Source: Mesorhizobium sp.
Lineage (GTDB): Bacteria > Pseudomonadota > Alphaproteobacteria > Rhizobiales > Rhizobiaceae
Direction: 5' to 3'
DNA length: 64,000 nucleotides
NCBI GenBank assembly: GCA_004017275.1
Contig: SAKE01000010.1
Span: forward strand, 124,001 to 188,000
In this document: positions 8,736 to 17,408 of the stretch, one piece after another
Layout: each line of letters begins with the position of its first letter
Position numbering within the stretch: position 1 is the first letter of the stretch
Translations under genes and position numbers: made by a program
Notes under the pieces: generated by a model
The model's input: only the letters and a program-made list of their open reading frames with translations
What the model was told of the DNA's origin: nothing
Database searches by the model: none

Positions 8736-9769
8736 CCGCGGCAGCGCCACAGTCACGACGCGAGGCTTCGGGTTGGCTTGTGCTGGCCTTCGCCGCCATC
8801 GCCCTGCTGTCCCTCGCTATCGCCACCTTCCTCGGTGTCGTCGATCTGCCGCCCGCCGACATCGTTGCTGCCTTGACCGGTCACGGATCGAGCGAGGCGC
8901 GCTCCATCATCCTCGACATCCGCCTGCCGCGGATCCTGACCGGCATATTGGCCGGCATCCATTTCGCCGTAGCCGGCCTGTTGCTGCAGAGCATCACTCG
9001 AAACCCGCTTGCCGATCCGTCTCTGATGGGCATCTCGCAGGGCGCGATGCTTGCCGTCAGCGGCTTCCTGGTCTTCACTGTCTATGTCCACGATCCTGGC
9101 TCCAACACGCTGCAGGAACTGCCGCTCAACTGGCTACCCGCCATCGGCACTATCGGCGGTGTGCTGGCGGGTGGCTTCATCTACGCGATCGCCTTTCGCC
9201 GCGACCTCGGTCCGCTGCGCATCACATTGTGTGGGATAGCGGTGGGCGCCGTCCTGCACGCCATCGGCATCGGCATGATCGCCGGCTGGGGATCGGCTCG
9301 TATCGAGGTCCTGCTCGAGTGGTTCTCGGGCAGTCTTTACGCTCGCAGCTGGGAACACGTGGTCTTCCTGTTGCCCTTCACGCTCGCCGGTCTTGCCATC
9401 CTGCCGCTGGTGCGCCGGCCACTGGAATTGCTGCGCTTCGAAGCGAGCGTTGCCCGCTCCTTCGGGCTCGCTTACTCCAGGCAATTTTCGCTGGCCTTGC
9501 TGATCGCCTGCTGCCTTGCCGCCAGCGCAGTTGGCGTGGTCGGGCCGGTGGTCTTCGTTGGCCTCATCGTGCCGCATCTTGCCCGCTTCATCGCCGGACG
9601 GCGCTTCGATCTTGTCTTACCGCTGGCCATTGCCTTGGGCGCCATCACCGTGACGCTGGGTGATCTGGTGGGCCGGCTCCTTGGGCAGGCCGAGGAAATT
9701 CCGATTGGTGTCATCACCGCGATCTGCGGTGTTCCCGTCCTTATCGCCTTGCTGCGCAGAACCACATGA
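8732..9769 (+). CDS. FecCD-family ABC permease 2
   Basis: Second membrane subunit, 345 residues. The GTG start at 8732 overlaps the TGA of permease 1 (GTGA), so translation is probably coupled. It carries the same family landmarks: RLPRILTGILAGIHFAVAG, LLQSITRNPLADPSLMG and GPVVFVGLIVPHLAR. Its stop overlaps the ATPase start by 4 bases. Divergence from permease 1 outside the motifs indicates an old paralogous pair. Confidence 0.92.
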   Translation: MTAAAPQSRREASGWLVLAFAAIALLSLAIATFLGVVDLPPADIVAALTGHGSSEARSIILDIRLPRILTGILAGIHFAVAGLLLQSITRNPLADPSLMGISQGAMLAVSGFLVFTVYVHDPGSNTLQELPLNWLPAIGTIGGVLAGGFIYAIAFRRDLGPLRITLCGIAVGAVLHAIGIGMIAGWGSARIEVLLEWFSGSLYARSWEHVVFLLPFTLAGLAILPLVRRPLELLRFEASVARSFGLAYSRQFSLALLIACCLAASAVGVVGPVVFVGLIVPHLARFIAGRRFDLVLPLAIALGAITVTLGDLVGRLLGQAEEIPIGVITAICGVPVLIALLRRTT

Positions 9770-10572
9770 AAAAACCAATGCTTTCCTGTTCGGGATTGTC
9801 GGTGAAGTATGGCCGCCGCGAGGCATTGAGCGACTTCAGCCTTTCGCTTGCACCGGGCGAGATACGCGCGCTGATCGGGCCGAACGGCTCCGGCAAGAGC
9901 ACCGCCCTGCAGGCGCTTGCCGGCCTGACGAGGCCGGTGGCGGGCAGCGCGGCGATCGGCGACCGCGCGGTCGCCTACATGTCACGCCGCGAGATCGCGC
10001 GGCACCTGGCGTTCCTGCCGCAGCAACCGGTCGCGCCGGACGAGATGACCGTCGAACAATTGGTGCGCCAGGGCCGCTTCACCCATGTCGGATTGTTCCG
10101 CGGCTATGGTCCGCGCGACGAGGAGGCCATCCGTTGGGCCCTGGAAAGCACCGGGCTTGCCGACTTCGCGGATCGAGGCTTGCGCGAACTTTCCGGCGGC
10201 GAACGCCAGCGCGCATGGATATCCGCGGCTCTCGCCCAGGAAGCACAGATACTGCTTCTGGACGAGCCGACCTCGTTCCTCGACATCGGCTACCAGATCG
10301 AGGTTCTGGACCTTGTCTATCGCCTCAGCCGGGAACGCGGCGTCGGCATCGTCATGGCGATCCACGATCTCAACCAGGCGATGTCGATCTGCGACCGGAT
10401 TTCGCTGCTGGAGAAGGGCAGGCTGGTGTTCGATGGCCAGGCACACGCGCTTGCAGACAGCGGGCTGATCGAGAAGGTGTTTCGCGTCCAGGGTCGCTTT
10501 GTCCAGCTCGCCACGGAGGCACCACCACATTTCGACGTTCATCTGTCCCGCTGGCGCGACATCACGCCTTGA
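9766..10572 (+). CDS. Iron-type ABC transporter ATPase
   Basis: Cytoplasmic ATP-binding subunit, 268 residues. Walker A GPNGSGKST is near residues 39-47, the signature LSGGERQRA near 143-151, and Walker B ILLLDEPTSFLD near 163-174, followed by the H-loop AIHDLNQA. FhuC/FecE-like in length and motifs. Last gene of the four-gene operon starting at 6724; its 3' end overlaps the convergent methyltransferase gene by 11 bases. Confidence 0.94.
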   Translation: MKKPMLSCSGLSVKYGRREALSDFSLSLAPGEIRALIGPNGSGKSTALQALAGLTRPVAGSAAIGDRAVAYMSRREIARHLAFLPQQPVAPDEMTVEQLVRQGRFTHVGLFRGYGPRDEEAIRWALESTGLADFADRGLRELSGGERQRAWISAALAQEAQILLLDEPTSFLDIGYQIEVLDLVYRLSRERGVGIVMAIHDLNQAMSICDRISLLEKGRLVFDGQAHALADSGLIEKVFRVQGRFVQLATEAPPHFDVHLSRWRDITP

Positions 10573-11257
10573 CGAGCCGGAACACGATCTTGGTGCTTGT
10601 ATAATAATCGAGAGTGTCGGCGAAATCGGGCATCCATCCGTCGGGGACGTAAGGGATGAAACCGTCGAATTCGAGCTTGCGCGCCGAAACCTCGAAACCA
10701 GCGGCCGCGAAAGCTTTGGCATAGTCGTTGATCGAGCGGTCCTGGACCACCGTATTCGTGCGCTCCGCGACCAGCTTGCGCCATTTCGGCCAGAGCGGAT
10801 TGTCGGTGTGACAACCGGTGACGGCGTAGTAGGCGCCGCCTGGTTTCAGCGAGCGCCAGATGTCGGCGGCGTGCTCGTCGATATCGGGCACGAGGTAGAC
10901 GACTTCGTGGCTAAGGGCGAGGTCGAACGCCTCATCCCAGCCGAGCAGCCGGGAGCCTGCTTGGTATTGGATCGGCAAATTGCCCTTCAGCGCGTTGGCC
11001 TTGGCGATCGACTGTTCGGCGATGTCGATGCCGAGCGCCTTGCGGAAGGGCCGCATGGCGTGCAGATGGCGCAGCAGACCGCCCTGGTTGCAGCCGAAAT
11101 CGAGCACGGCCTTTCCCGAGAGATCACGCTCGAGCATCAACTCGATCAGATGCCGCCAGATCGGCGCGTGGCCGTCGGCCATGGCGTCCTCGGCATTCGG
11201 ATCGATGTACCACGTGGGAATTGCTCCGGTCTTGGTTCCGGCAGAAGCGCTGTTCAT
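10562..11257 (-). CDS. SAM-dependent methyltransferase
   Basis: A 231-residue class I methyltransferase-like protein. Motif I VLDFGCNQGGLLRHL lies near residues 40-54 and an acidic strand-2 end (LGID) near 65-68. The LKPGGAYYAVTGC segment near 135-147 matches post-motif III. The substrate is unknown. It follows bolA on the same strand with 17 bases between them, so it may be co-transcribed with bolA. Its 3' end overlaps the opposite ABC ATPase gene, a tight junction that leaves no room for a terminator. Confidence 0.8.
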   Translation of the reverse strand: MNSASAGTKTGAIPTWYIDPNAEDAMADGHAPIWRHLIELMLERDLSGKAVLDFGCNQGGLLRHLHAMRPFRKALGIDIAEQSIAKANALKGNLPIQYQAGSRLLGWDEAFDLALSHEVVYLVPDIDEHAADIWRSLKPGGAYYAVTGCHTDNPLWPKWRKLVAERTNTVVQDRSINDYAKAFAAAGFEVSARKLEFDGFIPYVPDGWMPDFADTLDYYTSTKIVFRLVKA

Positions 11258-11274
11258 GCTGATGATCTTGAGTC

Positions 11275-11508
11275 TCAGTCCGGCACGCTGGTCTGCAGAG
11301 CCAGCGCATGCAGTACGCCGCCCATATTGCCCTTCAGCGCGTCATAGACCATCTGGTGCTGCTGCACGCGGCTTTTTCCCCGAAAGCTCTCGGCCACCAC
11401 CTCGGCCGCATAGTGGTCCCCGTCACCGGCGAGATCGCGGATCGTCACCTTGGCGTCGGGAATACCGTCCTTGATCAGTTTTTCGATGTCGTGGGCATCC
11501 ATTGCCAT
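11275..11508 (-). CDS. bolA: BolA family protein
   Basis: A 77-residue BolA/IbaG-type protein that partners with CGFS glutaredoxins in iron-sulfur trafficking. The fold landmarks are visible: an N-terminal helix (HDIEKLIKDGIPDAKVTI), a middle strand, and the conserved SFRGKSRVQQHQMVYDAL helix with a FxGxxxxxxHxxV-like pattern near residues 43-58. The grxD gene, its expected partner, is on the same strand 5 kb further on. The start at 11508 follows a GGCAATGG context; ATG at the third codon is an alternative. Confidence 0.9.
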   Translation of the reverse strand: MAMDAHDIEKLIKDGIPDAKVTIRDLAGDGDHYAAEVVAESFRGKSRVQQHQMVYDALKGNMGGVLHALALQTSVPD

Positions 11509-11641
11509 GGCAAAATCCTGTGTCGAGCGGCCGGCAGCCGGCCATAAGATGAGAGTCGCGCGAGCCTAAAGCCTTTCCGGTCCGGATTGAAGCCGTTCTA
11601 TCCCGCCAAGGGCAAGACGGCCCGGGAAGCTCAGGGAAGAC

Positions 11642-12163
11642 TTAGGCCGGTGGGCCTGCTCCGTCCTCCTGAAGGTCGTCACGTGTCGAGAAAGCGCGGC
11701 CAAGGCTGAAGGCAAGCACATAGAGCGGCACGTTGAGCACGAGGCTTACAATGGGGAGATAGCTCGTCATTTGCCAGGCTGGCGAGAAGAACGGTTGGCC
11801 ATAGCCGTCGCAGACAAGGGACGAGCCGTACTCCCACAATGCGCCTACGACCACCGCGCTGGCAAAAAGCTTGATGCAGGTGACGATTTGCCTTGCCCGT
11901 GCCGGATCCGGCGCAAGGCGGCCCCACAGCACCAGGCAGACGATCGGGATCGCGTAGATGAGGTTCTGCAGCGCCAGCATCGGGATGGCGCCGTTGGCGG
12001 CGGAAAGAAACTGCGCGCGCGTTTCCAGTCGGGCGCAAACCTCGCTTGAGGTCGTCGACAGCAGGAAGAAGACGAACGGCCCGAGGAACCAGAAGAAGAA
12101 CAGCGACGGCCAGAAGACGACTGCAAGCAGCGCCCGGGCAGCCAGTTTCCTGTGATTGAGCAT
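11642..12163 (-). CDS. Uncharacterised membrane protein
   Basis: A 173-residue protein with about four hydrophobic segments: near residues 10-38, 60-85, 95-120 and 130-155. No recognised family. The ATG at 12163 is chosen; an upstream GTG at 12190 would start inside a palindromic repeat. That repeat contains both the likely ribosome binding site (GGAAAAG) and the start codon within its hairpin. It lies between purL and bolA on the same strand, in a place where purL-bolA linkage is usual. Confidence 0.6.
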   Translation of the reverse strand: MLNHRKLAARALLAVVFWPSLFFFWFLGPFVFFLLSTTSSEVCARLETRAQFLSAANGAIPMLALQNLIYAIPIVCLVLWGRLAPDPARARQIVTCIKLFASAVVVGALWEYGSSLVCDGYGQPFFSPAWQMTSYLPIVSLVLNVPLYVLAFSLGRAFSTRDDLQEDGAGPPA

Positions 12164-12207
12164 GAATCTTTTCCGAAAACCGGTTCCCACTTTTCGGGAT
12201 CATGCTC
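12158..12207. repeat. Dispersed palindrome overlapping a start codon
   Basis: Arms GAGCATGA (12158-12165) and TCATGCTC (12200-12207) enclose inner complementary segments TTTTCCGAAAA and TTTTCGGGA around CCGGTTCCCAC. It fills the gap between the purL stop (12211) and the membrane-protein start codon (12161-12163). A related shorter sequence lies at 16322-16352. Confidence 0.75.
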
Positions 12208-12210
12208 TGC

Positions 12211-14442
12211 TCAACCGGGCTGATCCATGAAGCGGGGGAACCAGCCTTCGTGAGCCCCGGTCAATTCGCTGACCGGGATTGCCCTGGCGTCGCCAAGCTC
12301 CAGCGCGCTGCCGCCGGTCGAGCCGATCCACGGCGCGAAGATGCCGAGTTCGCTCTGCTGTTTGCGAATGGCGTCCCATTCATCGCCATGCGGATCGATC
12401 GACAGCGTTAGGAGATAGCGGCCCTGGTCCTCACCGAACCAGACCGGGATCGGGTCGGTGCCGACAAGCCCAGGTACTGTCGCGCCGATGCCGGACGCCA
12501 TCGCCATCTCGGCCAAGGCCACCGCAATGCCGCCATCGGACACGTCATGGGCCGCCGTGACGATGCCGGATGCGATGAGAGCGCGCACATGGTCGCCGAC
12601 GCGCTTTTCGTGATCGAGGTCGACCGGCGGCGGCGGGCCATCCGTGCGGCCGTGTACGTCACGCATATAGACCGATTGGCCAAGATGCGTTCCCCAGGAG
12701 GCTGGCGCGCCGACCAGCAGGATCATCTGGCCCTCGGCCGCAAAGCCGGTTCGCACCATCTTCGACCAGTCGGCGATCAGGCCGACGCCGCCGATGGTCG
12801 GAGTCGGCAGAATGCCCTGGCCGTTGGTCTCGTTGTAGAGCGAAACGTTGCCGGAGACGATCGGGAAGCCGAGCGCGCGGCAGGCATCGCCGATGCCTTT
12901 CACCGCGCCAACCAGCTGGCCCATGATCTCGGGCCGTTCCGGGTTGCCGAAATTGAGGTTGTCGGTGGCGGCCAGCGGCAGAGCGCCGGTGGCGGTCAAA
13001 TTGCGCCAGCATTCGGCCACCGCCTGCTTGCCGCCCTCATAAGGGTCGGCCTCGCAATAGCGCGGCGTCACGTCGGAGGAGAAGGCGAGCGCCTTGGTGG
13101 CATGGCCTTCGACGCGCACCACACCGGCATCGCCGCCGGGAAGCTGCAGCGAATTGCCCTGGATCAGCGTGTCGTATTGTTCCCAGACCCATCGGCGCGA
13201 GGACAGGTCGGGGCCGCCGAGCAGCTTCAAGAGCGCCTCAGTGACATCGGCCTGCGGAACGTCATCGGCGGCAAGTGGCGCCGGTTTCTTAGATTCGACC
13301 CAGGGGCGATCATACTCCGGAGCCTTGTCGCCGAGATCCTTGATCGGCAGATCAGCGACCTGATCCCCCTGGTGCAGCACGCGAAAACGCAGATCGTCCG
13401 TGGTCTTGCCCACGATGGCGAAGTCGAGCCCCCATTTGTGGAAGATCGCCTCGGCTTCCTTTTCCTTCTCGGGGCGCAGCACCATCAGCATGCGCTCCTG
13501 GCTTTCCGACAGCATCATTTCGTAGGCGCTCATGCGCTCTTCGCGCACCGGCACCTTGTCGAGATCGAGCTCGATGCCGAGATCGCCCTTGGCGCCCATT
13601 TCGACCGCCGAGCAGGTGAGGCCGGCGGCACCCATGTCCTGGATGGCGATGACGGCGCCCGAGGCCATCAGTTCGAGGCTGGCTTCCAGCAGGCATTTTT
13701 CGGTGAAGGGATCGCCGACCTGGACGGTCGGGCGCTTCTCGTCGATCTTGTCGTCGAATTCGGCGGACGCCATTGTGGCGCCACCGACGCCGTCGCGGCC
13801 GGTCTTGGCGCCGAGATAGACGACCGGCAGGCCGACGCCCTTGGCTTCCGACAGGAAGATCGCATCGGTCTTGGCCAGGCCCGCTGCAAAAGCGTTGACC
13901 AGAATGTTGCCATTGTAGCGGGCGTCGAAATTGACCTCGCCGCCGACCGTCGGCACGCCGAAGGCGTTGCCATAGCCGCCGACGCCGGAAACCACGCCTG
14001 AAACGAGGTGCCTGGTCTTGGGATGGTCAGGCGCACCAAAGCGCAGCGCATTCATCGCCGCGATCGGCCGCGCGCCCATGGTGAAGACGTCGCGCAATAT
14101 GCCGCCGACGCCGGTCGCCGCACCCTGGTAGGGCTCGATGTAGGATGGGTGGTTGTGGCTCTCCATCTTGAAGACGACGCAGTCGCCATCGCCAATGTCG
14201 ACCACGCCGGCATTCTCACCCGGCCCCTGAATGACCTGAGGCCCAGTGGTCGGCAGCGTGCGCAGCCACTTCTTCGAGGATTTGTAGGAGCAGTGCTCAT
14301 TCCACATCGCCGAGAAGATGCCGAGTTCGGTGAAGCTCGGCTCACGCCCGACAAGGTCGAGAATGCGCTGATACTCGTCGGGCTTCAGCCCGTGTGAGGC
14401 AATGAGCTCGGGGGTGATCGGCACGGAATTGGAAATGGTCAT
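12211..14442 (-). CDS. purL: Phosphoribosylformylglycinamidine synthase subunit II
   Basis: Catalyses ATP-dependent amination of FGAR in purine synthesis, working with PurQ and PurS. The 743-residue length is that of the small PurL type that needs separate PurS and PurQ, both encoded nearby. Landmarks include [12 protein letters not shown] near residue 46-57, the metal-binding ESHNHPS near residue 93-99, GVGGILRD near 110-117 and ISDGG-like [14 protein letters not shown] near 627-640. The start follows no obvious strong ribosome binding site. purC, purS and purQ are 4-6 kb upstream on the same strand. Confidence 0.97.
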   Translation of the reverse strand: MTISNSVPITPELIASHGLKPDEYQRILDLVGREPSFTELGIFSAMWNEHCSYKSSKKWLRTLPTTGPQVIQGPGENAGVVDIGDGDCVVFKMESHNHPSYIEPYQGAATGVGGILRDVFTMGARPIAAMNALRFGAPDHPKTRHLVSGVVSGVGGYGNAFGVPTVGGEVNFDARYNGNILVNAFAAGLAKTDAIFLSEAKGVGLPVVYLGAKTGRDGVGGATMASAEFDDKIDEKRPTVQVGDPFTEKCLLEASLELMASGAVIAIQDMGAAGLTCSAVEMGAKGDLGIELDLDKVPVREERMSAYEMMLSESQERMLMVLRPEKEKEAEAIFHKWGLDFAIVGKTTDDLRFRVLHQGDQVADLPIKDLGDKAPEYDRPWVESKKPAPLAADDVPQADVTEALLKLLGGPDLSSRRWVWEQYDTLIQGNSLQLPGGDAGVVRVEGHATKALAFSSDVTPRYCEADPYEGGKQAVAECWRNLTATGALPLAATDNLNFGNPERPEIMGQLVGAVKGIGDACRALGFPIVSGNVSLYNETNGQGILPTPTIGGVGLIADWSKMVRTGFAAEGQMILLVGAPASWGTHLGQSVYMRDVHGRTDGPPPPVDLDHEKRVGDHVRALIASGIVTAAHDVSDGGIAVALAEMAMASGIGATVPGLVGTDPIPVWFGEDQGRYLLTLSIDPHGDEWDAIRKQQSELGIFAPWIGSTGGSALELGDARAIPVSELTGAHEGWFPRFMDQPG

Positions 14443-14561
14443 GGGCGGCGATTTTTATCCGGGCGTGTTGGGATTTGAGTCCCGTCTTATCGCAAGCTTT
14501 CAAGCCGATACAGCCATAGACTGACGAAAAACGACGGAAAACCGGACAAAGCCACGGAGTG

Positions 14562-15977
14562 TCAGGAGAAGCTGTCGTATCCGGCGCGGCCCTCATCGAG
14601 GAGCCGCCGGATCACCGCGACGCCCTCGGCGATGTCCTTGCGCTGTCTCGGCTGCGAAACGCCGAAGCGGACGGCATGAAAAACCTGCTCGGAACGGCCG
14701 GCCTTGAACTCGTCCTCGTCGTCGATCAGCACGCCATGTTCGAGGCAGGCGTTCTTGAAGGTGCCGGAAAGCCAGGGGTCGGGCAGGGTCAACCAGACAA
14801 AGGGCACCCTGTCATGTGACTTAATCGCGAAGCCGGCCAAAGTCTCGCGCACGATGGCGATACGAGCGCCGATTTCGGCGATGCTGCGCGTGCGTATCTC
14901 GTCCGCCTGGCTCGACAGCACCAGCCTTGTGTTCACCTCCGCCAGCAGGAAGGGCATGCCGCCGGTCATCATCTTGTGGGCGACGCGAATGCGATGCCGG
15001 TAGGCGGGCGGGCAGGAAAGCCAGCCGCCGCGCACACCGGCCGCGACCGACTTCGACAAGCCGCCGGCGACAATGGTCCGTTCAGGGGCATATTCGGCCA
15101 GCAATGGCGTCGGATCATCGGTCAGATGACCATAGAGATCGTCCTCGATGAGGACGACGTTGTATTCGCGTGCGACACGCGCGATTGCTTCGCGGCGCGC
15201 CGCCGACAAGATGGCCAGCGTGGGATTCTGCGCCGTCGGCATCAGGAAGATCATCTTGGGATGCTTCTGCGCGCAGACGCGCTCGAAATCCTGGGGGTCG
15301 AGGCCTTCATCATCCGATGCCACCAGCGCGGTTCGCCGGCCGATCAGGCCGGCGCTGCGGGAAATCTGCGAATAGGTGAGGTGCTCGAAGGCGACGTAAT
15401 CGCCGGGCGTGGTGAGCGCCGCGATCGCCGCCATCACCGCGGCATGGGTGCCGAGCGTGGGAACGATGGCGTCTGCGTTTGGGCGAAACGAATTGCGCGA
15501 CAACCAGCGGGCGCCGGCTTCGTACCAGCGGTCCGGGAAATCCCGCGTATAGCTTGAAATCTCATGCGGATGGTCCTGCGCCGTGCGCGACAGGACACCG
15601 GCGACAATATCGCCCTGACCGATATCAGGTGCTGCCGTGCTGTCGAAGCGCAGCTTGCCGCGCGGCGCATCGATATGGCGAGTGCCTTCTGTGCTGACGT
15701 CCGGAGCCGGAAAATCGGTTTTCGCGTCGGCGCGCTGGCCGAGCACATAGGTTCCACGCCCGACTTCGCCGCTCACCAGCCCGCGCTCGCGCAGCAATTG
15801 ATAGGCCCGGCCGACCGTGCCGACGGTGGTGCCGATGTCGTAGGCGAGGTCGCGTTGCGGCGGCAGTTTTGCTCCGGCATCGATAACCCCGCGGTCGATG
15901 TCCGTTTCGATGGAATCCGCCAGGCGCTGATACAGCGGCCCGGAGCCGGTGGTGAGATCAGGAAGCCAAGTTGTCAT
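14562..15977 (-). CDS. MocR-type GntR/aminotransferase regulator
   Basis: A 471-residue transcription factor with an N-terminal GntR winged helix (about residues 12-80, including DIDRGVIDAGAKLPPQRDLA) joined to a fold-type I aminotransferase-like domain. The PLP-binding lysine is in VAGGLSKSVAAGVRGGW near residue 305. Such MocR proteins usually control neighbouring genes for PLP, amino acid or amine metabolism. Here the only divergent neighbour is a DUF1127 gene. A palindrome lies over its own start codon, consistent with autoregulation. Confidence 0.92.
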   Translation of the reverse strand: MTTWLPDLTTGSGPLYQRLADSIETDIDRGVIDAGAKLPPQRDLAYDIGTTVGTVGRAYQLLRERGLVSGEVGRGTYVLGQRADAKTDFPAPDVSTEGTRHIDAPRGKLRFDSTAAPDIGQGDIVAGVLSRTAQDHPHEISSYTRDFPDRWYEAGARWLSRNSFRPNADAIVPTLGTHAAVMAAIAALTTPGDYVAFEHLTYSQISRSAGLIGRRTALVASDDEGLDPQDFERVCAQKHPKMIFLMPTAQNPTLAILSAARREAIARVAREYNVVLIEDDLYGHLTDDPTPLLAEYAPERTIVAGGLSKSVAAGVRGGWLSCPPAYRHRIRVAHKMMTGGMPFLLAEVNTRLVLSSQADEIRTRSIAEIGARIAIVRETLAGFAIKSHDRVPFVWLTLPDPWLSGTFKNACLEHGVLIDDEDEFKAGRSEQVFHAVRFGVSQPRQRKDIAEGVAVIRRLLDEGRAGYDSFS

Positions 15978-15985
15978 GGTGACAA
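15971..15985. promoter_or_regulatory. Palindrome over MocR start codon
   Basis: TTGTCA-TGG-TGACAA, a perfect 6+6 dyad at 15971-15985, covers the CAT (15975-15977) that is the MocR gene start. A repressor bound here would block both transcription and ribosome access. Binding by MocR is inference. Confidence 0.5.
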
Positions 15986-15993
15986 TTTTCTAT

Positions 15994-16049
15994 ATTGCAC
16001 CGGATTGTGAGTCAATACATATCGACGTTGCGCCAAAAAAGGGTGCAAT
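15994..16049. promoter_or_regulatory. Widely spaced dyad in divergent promoter
   Basis: ATTGCACC (15994-16001) and its exact inverse GGTGCAAT (16042-16049), separated by 40 bases, in the 93-base gap between the MocR gene and the DUF1127 gene. The spacing places the two half sites on nearly the same helical face, a layout compatible with a dimeric regulator and looping. Confidence 0.45.
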
Positions 16050-16070
16050 TTGAAATTTGGCAGAAAGAAA

Positions 16071-16322
16071 ATGAATACAATCGCCACAATCCGTCACTCA
16101 AGAGCCGAATTATCAGGCCAATCGACACGGCCATCGGCCCAGCGAGGCTTTGTCAGCCGTCTGGTGCGCGTGGTCAGGTCACTGGCGAGATGGATCGACC
16201 ATCTGCTGGATCGCCGCCGCAGCCGGTTGGTGTTGCTGGAGATGACCGATGACCAACTCAAGGATATCGGCGTCTCGCGCTGCGATGCCCACCGCGAGGG
16301 CATCAGGCCGTTCTGGGACTGA
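16071..16322 (+). CDS. DUF1127 protein (YjiS-like)
   Basis: An 83-residue arginine-rich protein. The C-terminal half carries the DUF1127 pattern: two adjacent helices with WIDHLLDRRRSRLVLLEM, then TDDQLKDIGVSRCDA. The ATG at 16071 follows GAAAGAAA, a plausible ribosome binding site. DUF1127 proteins in Agrobacterium are linked to RNA-related control of phosphate and carbon metabolism; a role here is not known. It is divergent from the MocR regulator and probably controlled by it. Two more DUF1127-type genes lie in this window at 37.5 and 55.3 kb. Confidence 0.85.
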   Translation: MNTIATIRHSRAELSGQSTRPSAQRGFVSRLVRVVRSLARWIDHLLDRRRSRLVLLEMTDDQLKDIGVSRCDAHREGIRPFWD

Positions 16323-16352
16323 TCCCAAAAGTGGGAATCGGTTTCCGCACAG
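16322..16352. repeat. Partial copy of the AAGTGGGA palindrome
   Basis: GATCCCAAAAGTGGGAATCGGTTTCCG directly after the DUF1127 stop matches, with few changes, the inner part of the element at 12158-12207. CCCAAAAGTGGG gives a short hairpin at the 3' end of the DUF1127 transcript. Confidence 0.6.
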
Positions 16353-16354
16353 TT

Positions 16355-16996
16355 CTAACGGACGCTCGATGCCCTGGTGCGCGCAATGCCATGGTCCGCC
16401 AGGACGGCGACCACGCACAGCACGAGAAAAAGTCCGGTGATGGCCGCCGCTGAGATGGCAACGCTGATCGCACCGTTCTTGGCGACGTCCAGGAACGGGT
16501 AGGGCACCTCGCCGGCAAGCGGTGCCCGCGCCAGCGCATAGACCAGATAGGCGATGGGATAGAGCATCCACCAGGAAATGTCGCTCCACCGAGTCCGGCC
16601 GTCGGCGCCAGATATCAGCCACCACAGCACGAACAGCACCGGCGTCACGTAATGCAGCAGGACATCGCAGAGCAGGAACAGGCCCTGCGGCTGCCAGAGC
16701 TTTGCCAGGACCGTGGCGTAGATGATGAAGACCAGCGCGATCGAAGCGGCAACGCCAGCCCGCATGCGCGGCCCGGCGAACGCCGGCAGCCAGGCATAGC
16801 CGGTGGGCGACAGGAGCGACGTGTACACCAGCACCGCGCCGATGTTGGTCAGGATGGTGAAGAAGCTGAAGACGAAAATGATGGAGCCGAGCAGGCTGCG
16901 GCCTGCTTCCATCGACGCCGGAACGCTGATGCAGAACTGCAGGACGAGCCCGGCCAAGCCGATGACCAGACCCGCAATCTGCAGGAACCGGCTCAT
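16355..16996 (-). CDS. Pr6Pr family membrane protein
   Basis: A 213-residue integral membrane protein with six predicted hydrophobic segments. The family-like features are FSFFTILTNIGAVLVY near residues 45-60, a MLLHYVTPVLFV-type stretch near the middle, and a YPIAYLVYALAR...PYPFLDV segment near residues 150-175. The Pr6Pr family has no assigned function. The ATG at 16996 is chosen, leaving 4 bases after the upstream lipoprotein stop; a GTG at 17017 would overlap that gene. It is the last of a three-gene minus-strand unit with a GST and a lipoprotein. Confidence 0.7.
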   Translation of the reverse strand: MSRFLQIAGLVIGLAGLVLQFCISVPASMEAGRSLLGSIIFVFSFFTILTNIGAVLVYTSLLSPTGYAWLPAFAGPRMRAGVAASIALVFIIYATVLAKLWQPQGLFLLCDVLLHYVTPVLFVLWWLISGADGRTRWSDISWWMLYPIAYLVYALARAPLAGEVPYPFLDVAKNGAISVAISAAAITGLFLVLCVVAVLADHGIARTRASSVR

Positions 16997-17000
16997 TGCC

Positions 17001-17408
17001 CTAAGCGGCGGCCGCACAGGAGGGATTGCCTGCCTGCCAACGAGCGATGTCGGAGCCGATGCGAGCGCCGAGCGGATCGTTCATCAGCGGTCCAAAGACG
17101 TCGACGCGGCTCGAATTGCCCTGCGCCTGTACGACCAGCAGCGGTTTGCCGCCATAGTGCTTGGCCGGGACCAACAGGAAACGCGGCGTGCCGCTGTACG
17201 AATTCAGTTCATTGGCCATCTGATACTGTTTGAAGGCCGGGTCCTTGCTGGCAATCCAGCATTTGTGGGCAGCGATCGCCACCTGTTCCATGGCCAGCAG
17301 CGCAGCACTTTTGCCCGACGGAACAGGCGTGCTCTTTGGGGTCGACTGGCAGGATGCCAGCGTAAAGCCTGCCGCCGCAACCAGGGCGATCGTCCTGTTT
17401 TTGATCAA
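17001..17408 (-). CDS. Small putative lipoprotein
   Basis: A 135-residue protein with a signal ending in the lipobox LASC (Cys near residue 20), followed by a Ser/Thr/Pro linker. The mature region has a helix with CWIASKDPAFKQYQMANELNS and a beta-rich part PRFLLVPAKHYGGKPLLVV. No family recognised. The start overlaps the GST stop by ATGA, so the two are translated from one mRNA. A periplasmic, membrane-anchored location is inferred from the lipobox. Confidence 0.65.
   Translation of the reverse strand: MIKNRTIALVAAAGFTLASCQSTPKSTPVPSGKSAALLAMEQVAIAAHKCWIASKDPAFKQYQMANELNSYSGTPRFLLVPAKHYGGKPLLVVQAQGNSSRVDVFGPLMNDPLGARIGSDIARWQAGNPSCAAAA

Noticed and set aside
12547..14001. Long plus-strand open frame of 484 codons
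   Set aside because: It is fully antisense to purL, whose motifs are intact; the frame is open only because of high GC in third positions.
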